NCBI GenBank assembly: GCA_003439945.1 | Contig: QVRM01001786.1 | Coordinates: 1-64,000, forward strand | Direction: 5' to 3' | Source of the DNA: Dermanyssus gallinae | Taxonomy: Eukaryota; Arthropoda; Arachnida; Mesostigmata; Dermanyssidae | DNA length: 64,000 bases | Shown here: in pieces, positions 1 to 12,535 of the stretch | Layout of the letters: every line of letters starts with the position of its first letter | Position numbering within the stretch: the stretch's first letter is position 1 | The notes under the pieces: model-generated | What the model saw: the letters and a program-made list of their open reading frames with translations, nothing else | Told to the model about the DNA's origin: nothing | Databases searched by the model: none | Made by a program: the position numbers and the translations under genes

Positions 1-91
1 CCCAACACAAAGCCCAGACCAGAAAGTACCGCAGAGCCGATGAGGAGTGGCCGTATAGAGAACTTCTGTGTGAGCGGAGCGACGAAAACAC
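1..91 (-). CDS. Partial SLC16/MFS-like transporter exon (duplicate copy)
   Basis: The minus strand reads open from a CAG acceptor (92-94) to the window edge. Over 30 codons it matches the transporter exon at 20118-19699, with one clear change (Pro to Ser in the loop after TQKF). It encodes a membrane loop followed by a hydrophobic helix of a major-facilitator transporter. The rest of this copy lies left of the window. The open frame and conserved acceptor suggest a tandem paralogue or recent duplicate, but a partial duplicated exon cannot be excluded. No N-terminal exon for it was found between 92 and 6566. Confidence 0.65.
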   Translation of the reverse strand, partial: MFSSLRSHRSSLYGHSSSALRYFLVWALCW

Positions 92-102
92 CTGGTTTAC
101 GT

Positions 103-115
103 TATATATATATAT

Positions 116-193
<78 letters not shown>

Positions 194-200
194 TATATAT
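103..200. repeat. (TA)n microsatellite
   Basis: Nearly pure TA dinucleotide tract of about 95 bp just inside the intron next to the duplicated exon. The equivalent place in copy 2 (about 20130-20162) holds a much shorter tract, so the repeat has changed length since duplication. Confidence 0.95.
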
Positions 201-1872
201 GTTGCCACAGATGCATCACACAAAGGGCGCAACAGACACAAAAATGAACACAGTAAGATCGCATATTCTTCTTGTTGGGTTGCTGCTGCTGGCCAAAATG
301 TTCTTCCTTTATCCAATTTATTTCAGCCATTTACTACGAAACGTGAGAATGTGCTCAAGTGTAAGTAAGAGATCAATCAAAAGATCGCAATTACGAACGT
401 GTGTATGACTAATAAGCGCATTCTGGTCTACTTCTTGTTTATGTTGCAAGTCGTTCTCTGTGCCTATTTTATGCGAAATATGGCCGTGGTTCATATGAGA
501 TATGATATACAAATAGAGTATATATGAACACAAATAATTCATGCAAGAACAAGAATCTTTGCCGACGAAATGGAGTTCAGAGGAAACCGGACTCCAACCC
601 GTCTTGAGGGGCCACGCTTAACATAACCTGTCGGTGGGAGAACCAGCGACCTCCTTATTGCTCCCGCCTACAGGTTATGGGCGTAGGTGGATGACGCTGC
701 TTACCCGCCTCGTGAATAGACGAAGTTAAACATGCTGGTCGGCCATGAAGCTCGTCTGAGGCCGATACGTGAACTCCTTCTCGAGCGACACCAAGCAGCA
801 GACCCGCCAAACGGAACGCGGGTCGAAGTCCGAGCAAACCAGAAGAGGAGCACCCGGCGCAAACAAGCCACGAACGCGTGCTGTCCACATGTGGCCGAGG
901 AAACACTGTGAAAGACGGAACTGCTGCCGATCCAGTGTGCCCGACTTTGGTGGTAGGCCAGTTGAGGGCCAGATCCTTTTCTGTAGTGGCTGGTAGGGTC
1001 ACTGAAAACGGCGACTCCATCTGTACCCGCTTGGGAACGCATGGCAATCTTGTTCCGACACATTGTGTTCCAGTCCCGGTAGGACCACGCTACGCCATTG
1101 ACTTCACCACGAATGCAGCAACTACGACGCAAGAGCGTTGAGCTGGTGGATTTGCCGGGCCGCGCGCCGATCTTAGTGGTGTAGCCTGTGGCCTGCAGAC
1201 GTACAACAATTCACATATCATAATACATTAATTATTAGGTTAGCGCTACAGAGCGGGAATCACAGCGTACTATGTTGACATGTTAAACAAGAAAACCAAA
1301 ACGTGGTCATATGCCACGGCAGGCCAAAACACACCAACAAGGTCCGGCGGTATATATATAAAAAAGGCTAGCCTAATCAAATCACGATCTACTGTAAAAC
1401 AGGTAGTTAGGTGACCGTATGGTATTCACATCCTTTGCAAGTTTATCGGTTGCCAGTTGGCGTTTAAGGGTCCGGAAATCACCCAGTCTGTCTTGAGTCC
1501 TTCCTCTCGCCATCACCATTCAAGATAACCAGGCAGTACGACGTTGCCTGATTGCCACTGTATTTCGTCAAGGGTGTGAGCTATGCGTAACGGAACGGGC
1601 GCTTAGTTTGACTGCCGCTGCCACAGCACTGATTACAGGACGGCTCGTACTCGGATAACTGCCACAATAAATATATATTTTTCTAGTTGAAGGGTTCTTT
1701 GTGTTGTAGAGGCAGGTCAGATGACTGCGAGAAACAGAGGGGAATGACATATACATACGCTAGACTTAACTATTATATCTCAAAGTAAGAATCACTAAAT
1801 CAATAAACAATTCTGTCGCATTTCCGTCCGAGTTTACATACACCGCAACTGCAGGCCAGCAACCAACGAGGA

Positions 1873-3299
1873 CTGCTGTACAACCTGTATAGTCTACTGT
1901 TGGAAAAATAAGCCCTCACATTTAATACAAATACTTACTACAGAAAGCTGTCTTGTTGTCAACTATCAAGGTGTTTGGTATTTGATTTAGGCAGGATAGA
2001 CGGGGAACTGGTAATCTTCCAGTGTCTTAACGTAGACAGACGCATTTGGAAATTATCTATTTTGGGCACTTGATGCATTGAGATTTATACGTTGAAAACA
2101 TTTGGCCACCAAGAACCACGAGAACTGAACTCTGGAATATATAACTAGTCAACACATTTCCTATTATCAAATTGAAACTCGGCCAAGACTATCTTGGTAG
2201 AAACTCAATTGTCCTTGGCGGGAAGTGACACAAAAGTAAGAAACGTAATATTTATATATACAGTATCACAAACATGTGTCTTGCTAGGAAATCCAAACAA
2301 CTCAGACATGTTTCTAATAGCAGTCCACTAAAAGTGTGGAAATTATTACGAAAAGTGTCTTTCTGAGTTCCACGTTAGTAATATTAGTGGTTTTTCACTT
2401 ACTTATGGAGTGCTTAGTGAAACAACAAAAAGTTCTGAGGCTCGCTTGGAAAAGAGAATAAATTGGCGATTATCCGTATGGCCTTGCTGTTAAGAAACGA
2501 TCGCACCAAAACCGAAAAAGTGCCCGAACGGTGTCCAACGAGTCGGATTCAGGAAACGAACTCATGTGGTACATGGGCGTGAAGATCACAAACTGTTATC
2601 TTCGCGTCCATGTCCACTGCACTCAATGAACAACTTACGGTGTCGTCAATTCAACTGCAATATTCAGCAGCTGACTATCGAACGAACACAGCGAGGTGGA
2701 AGATGATGAAGACGATGAAGAAGAGGAAACAACACACGCCGCAGCCGGGATGATGCGCACGCTTCTCAAGTAAATGTGACCGGCGACATTTTGCTGACAA
2801 TGAATTGGCGACCCATTCACGCCGGCCTTTGGATTTAGCAATTAAAACACCCACTACTTGGTAGGTTCAAAGGCAACGTTTCACGAGGAGTACGAGTTGT
2901 GCACCTGCCGGTTCTGCCTGCAGAGGTGTGCGAAGTATCATGCATTGGAGTGCACAGCGCTGGACCGAAAATCGTTGCACTATTTCTCTCGTCGGAAGCG
3001 TGTATATACACGTACATTTCGGAATAAAAACACCCGGCGACAAACTAGGTGAGCGCCTGGCGCTGCAACTGCGTCTCAGAAGAAGAAACAACAGTTCCAG
3101 CTGCCTGGTTTGCGCTCCAACTATAGAGCCGCCAAAGATTTATATCGAATGTGAGCGCGGCACGTATGCACGCTCACTCGAAGACGAATAGTTGTGACGC
3201 GCATCAGGTGCGAAGAGTATAATCAAATTACGTCACACATTTAGGCGTTCTTGCTACCGCTGGGTCGGTTATTAATTATATCAGGATAATTAGCGACAA
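1873..3299. other. No gene recognised
   Basis: AT-rich DNA with short unsupported reading frames on both strands. A serine-rich minus-strand frame near 2635-2841 comes from an imperfect trinucleotide run. No domain, splice-bounded exon or transposon hallmark was recognised. Confidence 0.5.
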
Positions 3300-3957
3300 A
3301 TTGTGGGGAAACCATACTACAAATGAAAACTCCAAAGCTCGGCAGATGAAAATCTCCATTCTAAAATGCGCAATCTTAAATACTAGTCCTGACGATGCTA
3401 GGAGCTACCTTAATGTAGACATTATAAGTTACGTAAGTGCGTACAAAGACTTAGGGGTGACGTTGGATCGCCAATATAAGCGCTCTCAACGTATTATTGA
3501 AACAGTGAAGGCAGCGATTCGATTGTGCAATATTGTTCATAGGACAGTTAATCTAAAAGGATCATAGGGTTCTATGTATATAAGACTGAACGAAACAATT
3601 GTTTTATCAAAATTGACGTATTGTGCACATGTGTGGGCATGGTTATGGTAAACATGTGACGCTGTTGCAACAGATGCACGTCAAATTCTTTAAGCATCTG
3701 TTTTGGCGCTGCAATTCTCATCGTGCTGGAACTAAACTTCCTAGAGTCAAGGATTTCCAACGACACGTAAATATACCGCTAAAAACAATCCGCATTAAAA
3801 AATCCGAAATTCCTTTTTGAGTACCTTACTGTAAAACCGAACAAGCTACTATCCACGCACTCGAAGTCGCCAGAGCTGAGCTTGTTATTAATGTCGTCTA
3901 TATATAATTTATGCGACACCTTAGAACGCCTTTTTCATTAAAGAGACTTTGTTTATA
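3300..3957 (+). pseudogene. LINE reverse transcriptase C-terminal relic
   Basis: Plus-strand translation gives the post-catalytic part of a LINE RT: a KC.I. block, then YKDLGVTLD near 3445-3475, then KLTYCAHVW near 3612-3640. Stops and frame changes break it. A further frame with STHSKSPEL (about 3855-3880) resembles the extreme C-terminus of such ORFs. The relic ends directly in a (TA)n tract at 3953-3979. It is 5'-truncated and dead. The clade is uncertain (CR1/L2/RTE-like). Confidence 0.6.
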
Positions 3958-6436
3958 TATATATATATATATATATATCTACATACAGAAGGTCGCATTG
4001 AAAACATACAGTCGTTGAAATCATGACAGCGTACGTTAAATCACGCATTTAAATTTTGCGAGTCTTTAAATGAGCAGATCGCGTTTTTTGCAGGTCGCAG
4101 GGTTTAGCGTCGCGAACGAATAGCTTCAAGAACAGCGCAACTAGGGCAATTACCCTAGGGATTAAACCCCAGACTTAGGCCGGCTTACATCTTGACTTTT
4201 TATCCACAACGTCTCCCGATTGCAACGTGGCAATAGTACTATTGAAGCTGAACATCAAAACAGCTGAAATAGAAACTGAAATAGCTTAACTCTCCAGACA
4301 TTGGCAAAGATCGCCTCAATTAGCTAGATTCCAAACCGGGATCGAACGCTTTGTCCTAGCGCAAGAGTCTTCAATCATATGTATGAAAACTGGTCATAAA
4401 GTGAATTCTGGGTTCTCGCATGCTTTCTGTTTCTTTTATAAATGTTTTTGTTTCTAAAATGTGTTATTCAATATTCCTTCCGTTTTCGTGAGCGAATTGT
4501 CATTGATTACATTTGATGCCATAGATATTTCGGTAAGATTTTTTACACCTTGGAGTCAGGCAATTGTCTAGATCAGTTATCTTGAAAGCAGGAAAGTTTG
4601 AAGAAAGAAAACAGGAGTTCAGATAAGATTAATGAGGGGTTACGGCTGCAAAGTCGAGTTTCCCTGCAAATAATGCGACAGGGAGCAAGATATACACTTT
4701 AGCGGTCGTATAGTACACTTTAGTGACTAGGGTGCCGTGTGGCAATTTTTTTGGACCAATGAGTGGCTTGCATTCAGTAAGAAAAAGTCAGCAGAGCCTT
4801 TACACCAGATCTATTCTGCATGGTTGTTCTTGTAGAGGCTTTCGTTGAAGCACGACAGAGACCATTGGGGTTTGGCCTTTCTGCGCATACACTCATGTAC
4901 TCTCTCTTTCTCTCCTCCTTGACTGCCTCAAATATTGCCTGGTCTCATTCGACTATCCAAATATTCTGCACGAGTAATTTCTGGCGATGTCTTTTTCTCT
5001 GGCAATTTATTGATTTAAGGAAGAAACTTACAGGCACTTTTCATAGCCCTAAAAGCTTAGAAAATCATCTTTTCTCTTGCAGTAATTCGTCGATTGGCAA
5101 ACACAATGTACTTTATTCTTTTCGCCTTAATAGGCATGAAAAAGATTGGTCGTTGATGCCCTTTTTTCTTCGCAAAACGAATGGCTAAACGATTCGAAAG
5201 TTGTTGGTTTTATTGATGTCTTAACCCCCCAAACCTTTTGTAGCACTATGATAATGCCCGGATGTTCCTGTTGTAAAATCCTAAGCAATTCTTATTGATC
5301 GCCTAGTTGTTAAAATTTGCCGAATGTTAATCAATTTTCTCTCGTTAGAACCACAAAAACTAGATAGTTTGGTGTCGATTAAGTTGGCACGTCTGCTACA
5401 GATAGGCGTTGTACTCAACAAAATAGGTATGTAGTTCCTCCCACTTTAAAGCACTTTTAGCACTCCCTACCATTTGTCACTAAAACGTTTTTATCTAAAG
5501 AACACACAGTGATTATTACAGTTGCAAGTTTATTTTGAACTTTATGCAGACACAATGTTATGAACACCGTATCATTTACGACGCCGTGTCAGGTATGTGT
5601 GTCTTTGTCAACAATATATTTTGTATACATTTATAGGCCTTCGTCTTCAATAAAAAAAAAAAGAAAAACAATATATAGATATAAATATATTGGAGTTGTG
5701 TCTACACCGGGACTTATATAGAGCTCTTCATTTTTGTCATTCACTTGAGCACTAACTAAAATAACAATATAATAGTCAAATGTGAAGATTTTTGCATTAC
5801 CGTTTAGAATACTTATCACTTAGAGCCCTAACCGTAAATTATCACAGGCAAGCACAAACTGCTGTAGCATTTTTGTACAGTGGACGAAAGACTAAATACA
5901 CCGCTGGTCTTTCCTCAATAGATAAAGTTTGTTCGTGGCTATAGGCATATAATAAAGAGAAGAGAAGACACTCTTGTTACAATACGGAAGGCTGATCTAA
6001 TAGCTGAAAGAACAACACTCAATTACCATGTTGAAACATTAAGAATAATTTTTTAAGGTAGCGAACATATATATATATATATATATATATTGTGCACGTT
6101 TTAAAGGAAATTGAAGTATTTTTAGTCAATTTCAGTACATATGGGAAGCAGTACAAAAGCTCTCTGACCTGTGCAAGTGCATTACGTAGTCTGATGGATA
6201 TGTGTGGCTAGTTTTTATTAAGCATTTTAAAATACTGTCAAGTAAAGCCAAGTAGGTTTTATCAACGTGCACAGTATAACAGTAAACGTTAACTTGGCTG
6301 TGTCGTGTGTTGACGCCCCAATCGCGCACAGTAGCCACAAAGCGCATCAGAGATGGCTGTGTAAAAGAAGTCTCGATTTCCATGCTTTACCACAATAGAT
6401 ATTTTGGAGAAGAGTTGCATCCCGTTTATCTCGTGG

Positions 6437-6476
<40 letters not shown>

Positions 6477-6566
6477 CGTCCAACAAAAGAATGCCATAGC
6501 AATAATGGGCTCAATAAGAGAAGGAAAAACAGATGAGCTATTGGAGCAGGTTCTAAGGAATTATCC
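3958..6566. other. No gene recognised; AT-rich intergenic or intronic DNA
   Basis: Contains (TA)n tracts at about 3953-3979, 6067-6090 and 6439-6471. A 122-codon plus-strand frame at 4820-5188 has no recognisable domain, no convincing splice context and ordinary AT-rich composition, so it is not called as a gene. Confidence 0.5.
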
Positions 6567-6796
6567 CTACTTATGAACTACCTGCGTATCAGAAAAATAA
6601 CTATAATATATATATAGATTGTCGGTGTTATTAGTTTTCGACGTCACTTGTTCTAGTGCGGCAAGCGAGTGGCGTTTTTCTTTACAACGTTTTCTTACAA
6701 TGACAACGATGAACCATAGAATTGCCGAGCTGAGAAGAAGAAAGCCGTTTGTGATGTATAAATACCGGTAGTCATTCAGCGTATCTCGGACCCAAC
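6567..6796 (-). CDS. SLC16/MFS-like transporter, last coding exon
   Basis: Encodes the end of the monocarboxylate-transporter-like protein. It begins with GWVRDTLNDYRY, then a hydrophobic helix (residues ITNGFLLLSSAILWFIVVIV, the expected last membrane segment), a basic stop-transfer stretch RKRCKEKR, a cytoplasmic tail of about 40 residues, and a TAG stop at 6567-6569. The acceptor TTTCCAG precedes 6796. The exon enters in phase 1, matching the phase-1 donor at the end of exon 18633-18346; the joined text (PVVIG then WVRDT) fits the loop before the last helix in SLC16 proteins. A TA-rich patch near the stop encodes the Tyr/Ile-rich end and may vary in length. Confidence 0.75.
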
Positions 6797-7194
6797 CTGG
6801 AAATCGGTCAGCATATGCGCAGAGAGACCGGACATCGTTAATTCTGACTGAACAACACACAGGACAGCGGGAGTCAGAAGACAGATGACATCAGATAAAT
6901 AGACAATACAACGCATATAGTCCTAAATCTTAGAAAAGGACAATCATTTCATTTCTGCGTAGGCAACCGTTTTCACTTTTCTAGATTAAGGATGATAATT
7001 TCTTGAGTGAAAGTTTCAGCCTTTAGAACGACAGTGATCGCTAATGATTATAATAATAATACTTATTATTATTATTATTTTATTATTACAATGTTACAAT
7101 TGTGAAGTCTAAACGTATTATTGCAAGTTCTTTAAATAATTATTAAATAATTGCACGAAACCGTTGCATCCCAAGCTAGGGACTTCCCATGTGA

Positions 7195-7337
7195 TCATCA
7201 TGCAATCGTCACCCCATCAGGTCTTCGCCAGCGGACACTAAACCTCTCGGTTCAAGTGTAGATGGTATACCGGCTTTCCTAAGAGACCTTATAATCACAC
7301 TGTTTAGTTCAGCATGTCTCGACGATCTACCGGCCAA
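7195..7337 (-). pseudogene. Fragment of RLE-type LINE endonuclease domain
   Basis: The minus strand encodes AGRSSRHAELN, then RKAGIPSTLEPRGL, then (after a 1-base frame change) RRPDGVTIA. This is the RHxELN / LEP.GL / RPDG.T signature seen at the C-terminus of the LINEs at 7384-10850 and 14885-18034. It is a small decayed relic of the same broad group in opposite orientation to the next element. Confidence 0.65.
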
Positions 7338-7362
7338 TAACAATATAGTAGTAAAATGTGAA

Positions 7363-7383
7363 TTATTATTATTATTATTATTG
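7363..7383. repeat. (ATT)n microsatellite at 5' side of LINE A
   Basis: About seven ATT units immediately upstream of the plus-strand LINE at 7384-10850. The same trinucleotide also forms the 3' boundary of that element (10824-10850). Another (ATT)n run lies at about 7047-7088. Confidence 0.85.
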
Positions 7384-7728
7384 GCGGAGTGCGGACGTGT
7401 GCGTATGGAGCTCCGAGGGAACACACCTACCCGTGTGTGTGCAGGACGGTAAACCCAGCAAGTGACATACCAGAGTGATGAGTGTAACTCAGTGATCATT
7501 TTGGTGTACTGTGTGTGGCCGTTCGACGGAGAAGCCAGCGGCTAAGACGCTGAGAAGTTCTAACTATGACACGATGAAGCAAAACGAAACCACCAGCATA
7601 CCGGCCCGGAGGCTCCGAGCGGCACGCCGCTGCCATTCAAATTCGAATTCTAACGGCTGCCCAACCAACATTTTGAGTTTGGAACATTCAAAAACTCACC
7701 GCGCCGACAATAAAAACGGGATTTTCAC

Positions 7729-10644
7729 TTGGAACCGCAAGGCATGAGAAATGGACAGACGCAGCAAAGCCAGCAACTGCTCTGTTTCAAAGGAAAAGCA
7801 ACAGCAATGGCTAATGAGCTTCAATGTCTGTGGTGTTCAATGTGCTTTCCTACAAAGAGGGGTGTGCAGATTCACGCTGGAAGGACTCATAAGAAAAGGA
7901 TAGCCGAGTCTAGTGGGCCAGCAGTGCTTCAACAGGCCGCTGCCACTCTTAGCAGCGTCTCACAGCCGCTGCCTTCTCCGCACGCTTCACTAGTAGAACC
8001 CTCTCCTCACCCCGCCAGCCAGTCTCCAGTGAACGGAGGCCCGACACCTGATGATCACCTGCCGCCCTCTTCTCCCCTTTCTCTTCACAAGCTACTCGCC
8101 AACGCCAAGATGACACGCAAGGTGCTGCGCAGGATCCCAAAGGGAGCGAGAATACCCTTGCGCGGACTCTTCCACCGTCTGCTTAAAGACGTCGTGAAAA
8201 AGAATGACGAAGCGAGCTGGACCGCGCTGCTCACCCTCGCCCTAAAAGTCCTCCACGTCGAAAAAGACCATAAGACAAAGGCCATAGCTTGGCCAGCGTA
8301 GTCAAAGAAAAGGTGGCCCTTTTCAAGGGTGCCGCTCTCACTTGCGTAGAAGCTGAGGGTCGAGGCAAACGTATATTGACGGATAAAGCTCGCGCTCAGA
8401 TCGCTGCTCACAAGCTTTCCATGGATTTTAATGTGCGGAGCGCTATTAGGATCTTGTCTTCCGATGACACGATTGCGCCCGTAACGGAGGAGTCGATTAA
8501 TGAGATTGTGGCAAAACATCCTCCTGCTCCTGCAGGGGACGTGGTGCCACCGTCCCCTTTCGGCTTGCCAGCGGTCGGGTCGTGCTCAGGCGAGGATGTT
8601 GCCAAGGCACTTCGCTCCTTTCCATCCGGTGCGGCGGGAGGCCTCGACGGCCTCACGCCTGACCATCTAAAATGCCTTCTCCCTGCTAACGGAGACCACA
8701 ACGATATACTGGAAACACTCGCCAAAGTTTGCGACATCATACGTAACGGGCAAGTTCCGGAGGCTGTGAGAAACGTGATATATGGAGAGTGGCTAATCGC
8801 TCTGAAAAAGAAAACTGGAGGATACCGATCCATAGCCGTCGGCTGCACTCTGCGAAGATTGGCCACAAAGACCCTGCTTCCCCAGGTCAATGTGAAAAGC
8901 TACCTGCAGCCACGGCAGATGGGGTACGCCACTCAAAATGGTGCCGAAATAATAGCTCACACAGCTCGCATCTTTCTCGAACACAACGAAAAATGCTGCC
9001 TCCTAAAATTAGATTTTAAAAATGCGTTTAACTTAAACAAACGAGGACACCTCTTGACAGAGGTTTCCAGGCACGCCCCGGCCCTCTATCCAATGATGCA
9101 CCAGACATATAGTAAACCGACTCCCCTAATGTTTGGTGAGGTTGAAATTAGGTTATCAGCCGGGAGTCAGCAGGGAGACGTAGCGGCTCCTCTTGCATTT
9201 AGCCTGCTTCTGCATCAGTACGTCAAGCAGGTGACATCCAAGGTCCCTTTGTTTTACCTCGACGATGGGACCCTTCTGGACAATGATCCTTCGGTGTTAC
9301 TCAGAGACATCAAGGATCTCAGAGCGTTCGAGCAATGGAGCGGGCTGCAGCTTAACCCATCTAAATGCGAGCTATTTCTACAGGGTTTTGAGGACGAAGA
9401 GAGACAGCAGGTGATTGCTGAATTTAACAGCAACCTCCCGGGCATCCTTGTAAAGGATCGATGTGATTTGGACCTGCTGGGTACGGCGGTGTTTCCCGAC
9501 ATGATCGGTCCGGTACTAGCCGAGAAGGAAGAACAACTTTCCCGGCTTTACCAGAGGCTGGGCCATCTCGGTAGACATCAAGCCTACTTCCTGCTCCGGC
9601 ACAAAGGTCCTGTATATACTACGGACCTCACCTGTCTTCCTTCTACCGTCAGAAACTCTGAACCTTGACGACCAGGTGAGGAGAGCCTTAGAAAACATCC
9701 TTGACCTAACGCTTGATGATAAGGCATGGACGCAGGCAAGCTTACTGGTCCGGCTGGGTGGAATGGGCATTCGTTCGGCTACGGACCTTGCCTTACCCGC
9801 TTTCCTTGCTTCGTCGCACAGCTGCGCCTCTGCAGTGGCCGCTACTGCCGGCGGACTCATCAGCCATCAACAAGACGCCGCTCGGATCTGGGATGCGCGT
9901 CAGTCTGGTCGTCCATCTGAGGAACAGGTCACTAGGCAGAAGGGGTGGGACCAAATCGCCACTCAGGCTACCCACTTACATCTTCTGTCTGCCTGTGAGT
10001 TAGATATAAACGGCATTAGACTGAAAGCGGTTTCATCCGACGCTGCCGGAGCGTGGCTTGACGTGTTTCCGTCCGAGCTAGTCGGCAGTAAGCTGGCTGA
10101 TGACCACTTCCGTGCCGCCAGTGGCCTCAGACTTGGCATTGCCATGTTTGAGACCGAGGCATGCCCGTGTGGTGGAACGGTGGATGAACGTGGCCTGCAC
10201 CGACTTAGTTGCACTAAGCTGGCTGGGCTTACGCAGGGCCGCCACGATGCCATAAATGACATCCTCGGGCGCGCTTTCAGACAAGCCGGCTACCGCGTCA
10301 CACTGGAGCCTGGTGGACTACAGAGCGACGACAAGCGTCGACCGGACGGCCTTACCAGCCGAGACTGGGACCGCAATCGGCCGCTGGCATGGGACGTCAC
10401 CGTCTCCGACACGTACGCTCTCGGCTATCGTGCACTAGCCAACGCGGGCGTCGGCAACATGATCCACCAACGGGAGATGCACAAACGGCGCCTATACGCG
10501 CATCTCCTTGAGGACCACGTTGTAATGGCGTTCGGCCTCGAGTCATCTGGCGTTTGGGGCAAGGATGCACTCAAACTGACAAAGGAGCTTGGGAAGAAGC
10601 TCTTCGGGGCCACAGCGGAGCCAAGATCGACCGCTTTCCTCTGA
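7729..10644 (+). pseudogene. LINE A polyprotein: C2H2 finger, RT (YLDD), RLE endonuclease
   Basis: About 970 codons over three frames, broken only by frameshifts near 8285 and near 9605. Order: a C2H2 zinc finger (CLWCSMCF...HAGRTH, about 7831-7893); an N-terminal domain; RT with motif A LKLDFKNAFN (about 9005-9035), a QQGD block (about 9166-9180) and motif C FYLDDG (about 9251-9268), where LINEs normally have F/YADD; a CPCG...HRLSC zinc motif (about 10162-10212); then RHDAIN and a PD-D type endonuclease signature, RRPDGL and LAWDVTVSDT (about 10337-10412). The protein would bind target DNA, nick it and reverse-transcribe its own RNA. Few lesions imply a fairly young but inactive copy. Clade is uncertain within the RLE LINEs. 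Confidence 0.8.
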
Positions 10645-10823
10645 CAGAGAGTGTCATTAGAATTACAGAGAGGCAACGCCAAGATGATGTTGAGTGGTCA
10701 CCGACACTCAAGCAATAAGAATAATATAAGCAATATTGTAGATATTATATAAGTAATATATTGATAATTGTGATACATGTACATATTGATAAAATAAACC
10801 CTTGTTCCAAAAAATATATATAT

Positions 10824-10850
10824 ATATTATTATTATTATTATTATTATTA
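10824..10850. repeat. (TTA)n tail of LINE A
   Basis: About nine TTA/ATT units directly after the A-rich 3' end of LINE A. LINE C starts right after it, so the tract is a shared boundary. Confidence 0.85.
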
Positions 10851-10858
10851 TGGTGTGA

Positions 10859-12237
10859 ATGTGTACCCTCGTTATTCCCCCGCCATCGTTCCTGCCGCCG
10901 CCCACTTTAGATATATCCAGGTTACGACAAGGCCCAGTCGACGTCAATGCGTGTGCTGATCAGACCGATGCCCCGAAAGGGGTGGCAGCAAACACCCACG
11001 ATTTGTCGGCCATGGATGTTTCCGGCAAACCGAGCCCATCCCTGTCGAGCATCCCCGCGCCAGGTCAATGTAGTGGGAGCGCCACGGCAGAAGAGAGCTT
11101 CATAGTCTCCAAGAGCAAGAAGTTGTCTTCAGTCTCTACGAGCGCTGATGATGAGAAGGCTGTTGAGTCAAATGCCGACGAGTTTACTCGTGTGGTAACC
11201 CGCAGGAGAAAACTAACTGCGTCCCGCAAACAGAACAGCCTAGCTAAACTAAAGAAGAGTATATCGTCTGGTGAACCAGGGATGCTTAAGGTGATTATCT
11301 GAATAGAACCATCCGAGGGCGAAGCCTCAGCAAAGTTTCCCGAAGGGTCGCTAGTGTCGACGTACAAACATATACACGACGTGGCTCCCGGATGCAGAAT
11401 ATCCGGTGACAGGAAGCCCATTATCGTGTGGTTTTCGCGAATTGAAGACGCATCTCAGGTGCTTTCGATTTTAGCCCTAGGGAACTTACCGGTGGTCACA
11501 CACAGCCCATCTTTATCGGGCTTTAAAGCCAGGATACACGAAGTTCCAGTATCAATAACCAAAGAGGAGATACTACGCGAGTTATCACCGCTCGGAGTCA
11601 ATCACTTAAAAAGATTGTTTCACATGCAAAACGGAGCGAGAGTTATGCTTGGTAAAGTGATTCTTTCCTTTACGCGCCGACTTCCGCCATCCGTAGTTCT
11701 TGTATACCAAACTCATCAAGTAGTTCTCAAGCCCGACCAACCCAAGTTATGCCACAAGTGTCTGAGGCCGGGACACTTCGCTGACAGATGCACCATGGCC
11801 CAGGTATGCAAAGGGTGCGGCACTCCCGGACATTTTGCAGCAAGCTGCCCTAATTCAGCAAGATGTGTGAATCGTGGTGCTCACGCGGCGGGTTCGTCTG
11901 CATGTCCTCGCTTGGCATACCTCCGAGAGAGGAGAGGAATCGAAGCATACTCGAAGCCCGGACACTGCAGCAGGTGAAGATGCTACATCCGGCAGCCGAG
12001 ATTACTGACATGTCCCCCGTATCAGCCATGTCTGCAGATAACACAACTCAGGCTTCAAAACAACCTTTTTACGCCAGCGTTGTCCGCGGGATCTCTCAAT
12101 CACACGAAGACCCTACCCCGCAGCTCGTACTCCCGGCTCCTTTATCAATCCCCACTAGGAAAGGCGGACGCTTGACAGTACGGTCTCGCCGGCAGACGTT
12201 CGTTAAGGCATCGCGGCCCAAAAGGCGCCTCCTTTAG
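10859..12237 (+). pseudogene. LINE ORF1, gag-like with CCHC zinc knuckles
   Basis: A 207-codon stretch (11354-11977) contains an RRM-like region with KARIHEVPVSITKEEI (about 11524-11570) and then CHKCLRPGHFADRC and CKGCGTPGHFAASC (about 11752-11850), two CCHC knuckles of the kind that bind LINE RNA. The upstream part (10859-11302) is in the same frame, separated by one TGA at 11300. The C-terminal part (11863-12237) continues in another frame after a shift near 11900. It is an RNA-binding ORF1 product, now non-functional. Confidence 0.7.
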
Positions 12238-12521
12238 ACTGTCTCAGATTCTTTCAGGCTTAAGCCCAGACTTATCGGCTAAATTCAAGGCCTTATGAGA
12301 GCTTTTGGAGCCACTGTTACAGCTGCTACCGCTAGTGAAAAATTTACGACAAATCGTACAATCATGAATGACCACGATCGCACAGCTCAAGACGGAGCAG
12401 CGTCACATCCCACTCCATCTACTATCAAATCTCCACTATGCGCCGGGCAATACACGCGGCGTGGCTTAACAAGGCATATATCATCCAAGCATCCTACCGC
12501 CACTGAGGCTTCCTTCTCTAT

Positions 12522-12535
12522 ACCGACCCCTTTGT
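12522..12535. repeat. SINE target-site duplication, left copy
   Basis: ACCGACCCCTTTGT, repeated exactly at 12707-12720 on the other side of the SINE. Confidence 0.85.

Larger units (their letters stand above)
1..1872. repeat. Duplicated block, copy 1 (transporter exon plus intron)
   Basis: Direct duplicate of 20029-22178 in the same orientation. It contains the exon fragment at 1-91, a (TA)n tract, and about 1.7 kb of intron-like DNA with many small indels. Copy 2 carries extra segments near 21335-21535 and 21840-21950. Homology stops near 1872, where copy 2 runs into a (TA)n tract. The offset of about 20.03 kb is compatible with tandem duplication of the transporter locus. Confidence 0.85.
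7384..10850 (+). mobile_element. RLE-type LINE, family A, near full length
   Basis: Plus-strand non-LTR retrotransposon with one long coding region (7729-10644) and a short 3' UTR containing TGTTGAGTGGTC near 10687. It ends in an A-rich segment and then (TTA)n at 10824-10850. There are no LTRs. A second, 5'-truncated copy of the same 3' end occurs at 18041-18250 and also ends in (ATT)n. (ATT)n lies at both ends of this copy, suggesting insertion into the microsatellite. It sits inside the 11.5-kb transporter intron, opposite to that gene's transcription. Confidence 0.8.

Noticed and set aside
4820..5188. 122-codon plus-strand frame
   Set aside because: No recognisable domain, no convincing splice context and AT-rich random-like composition; treated as chance.
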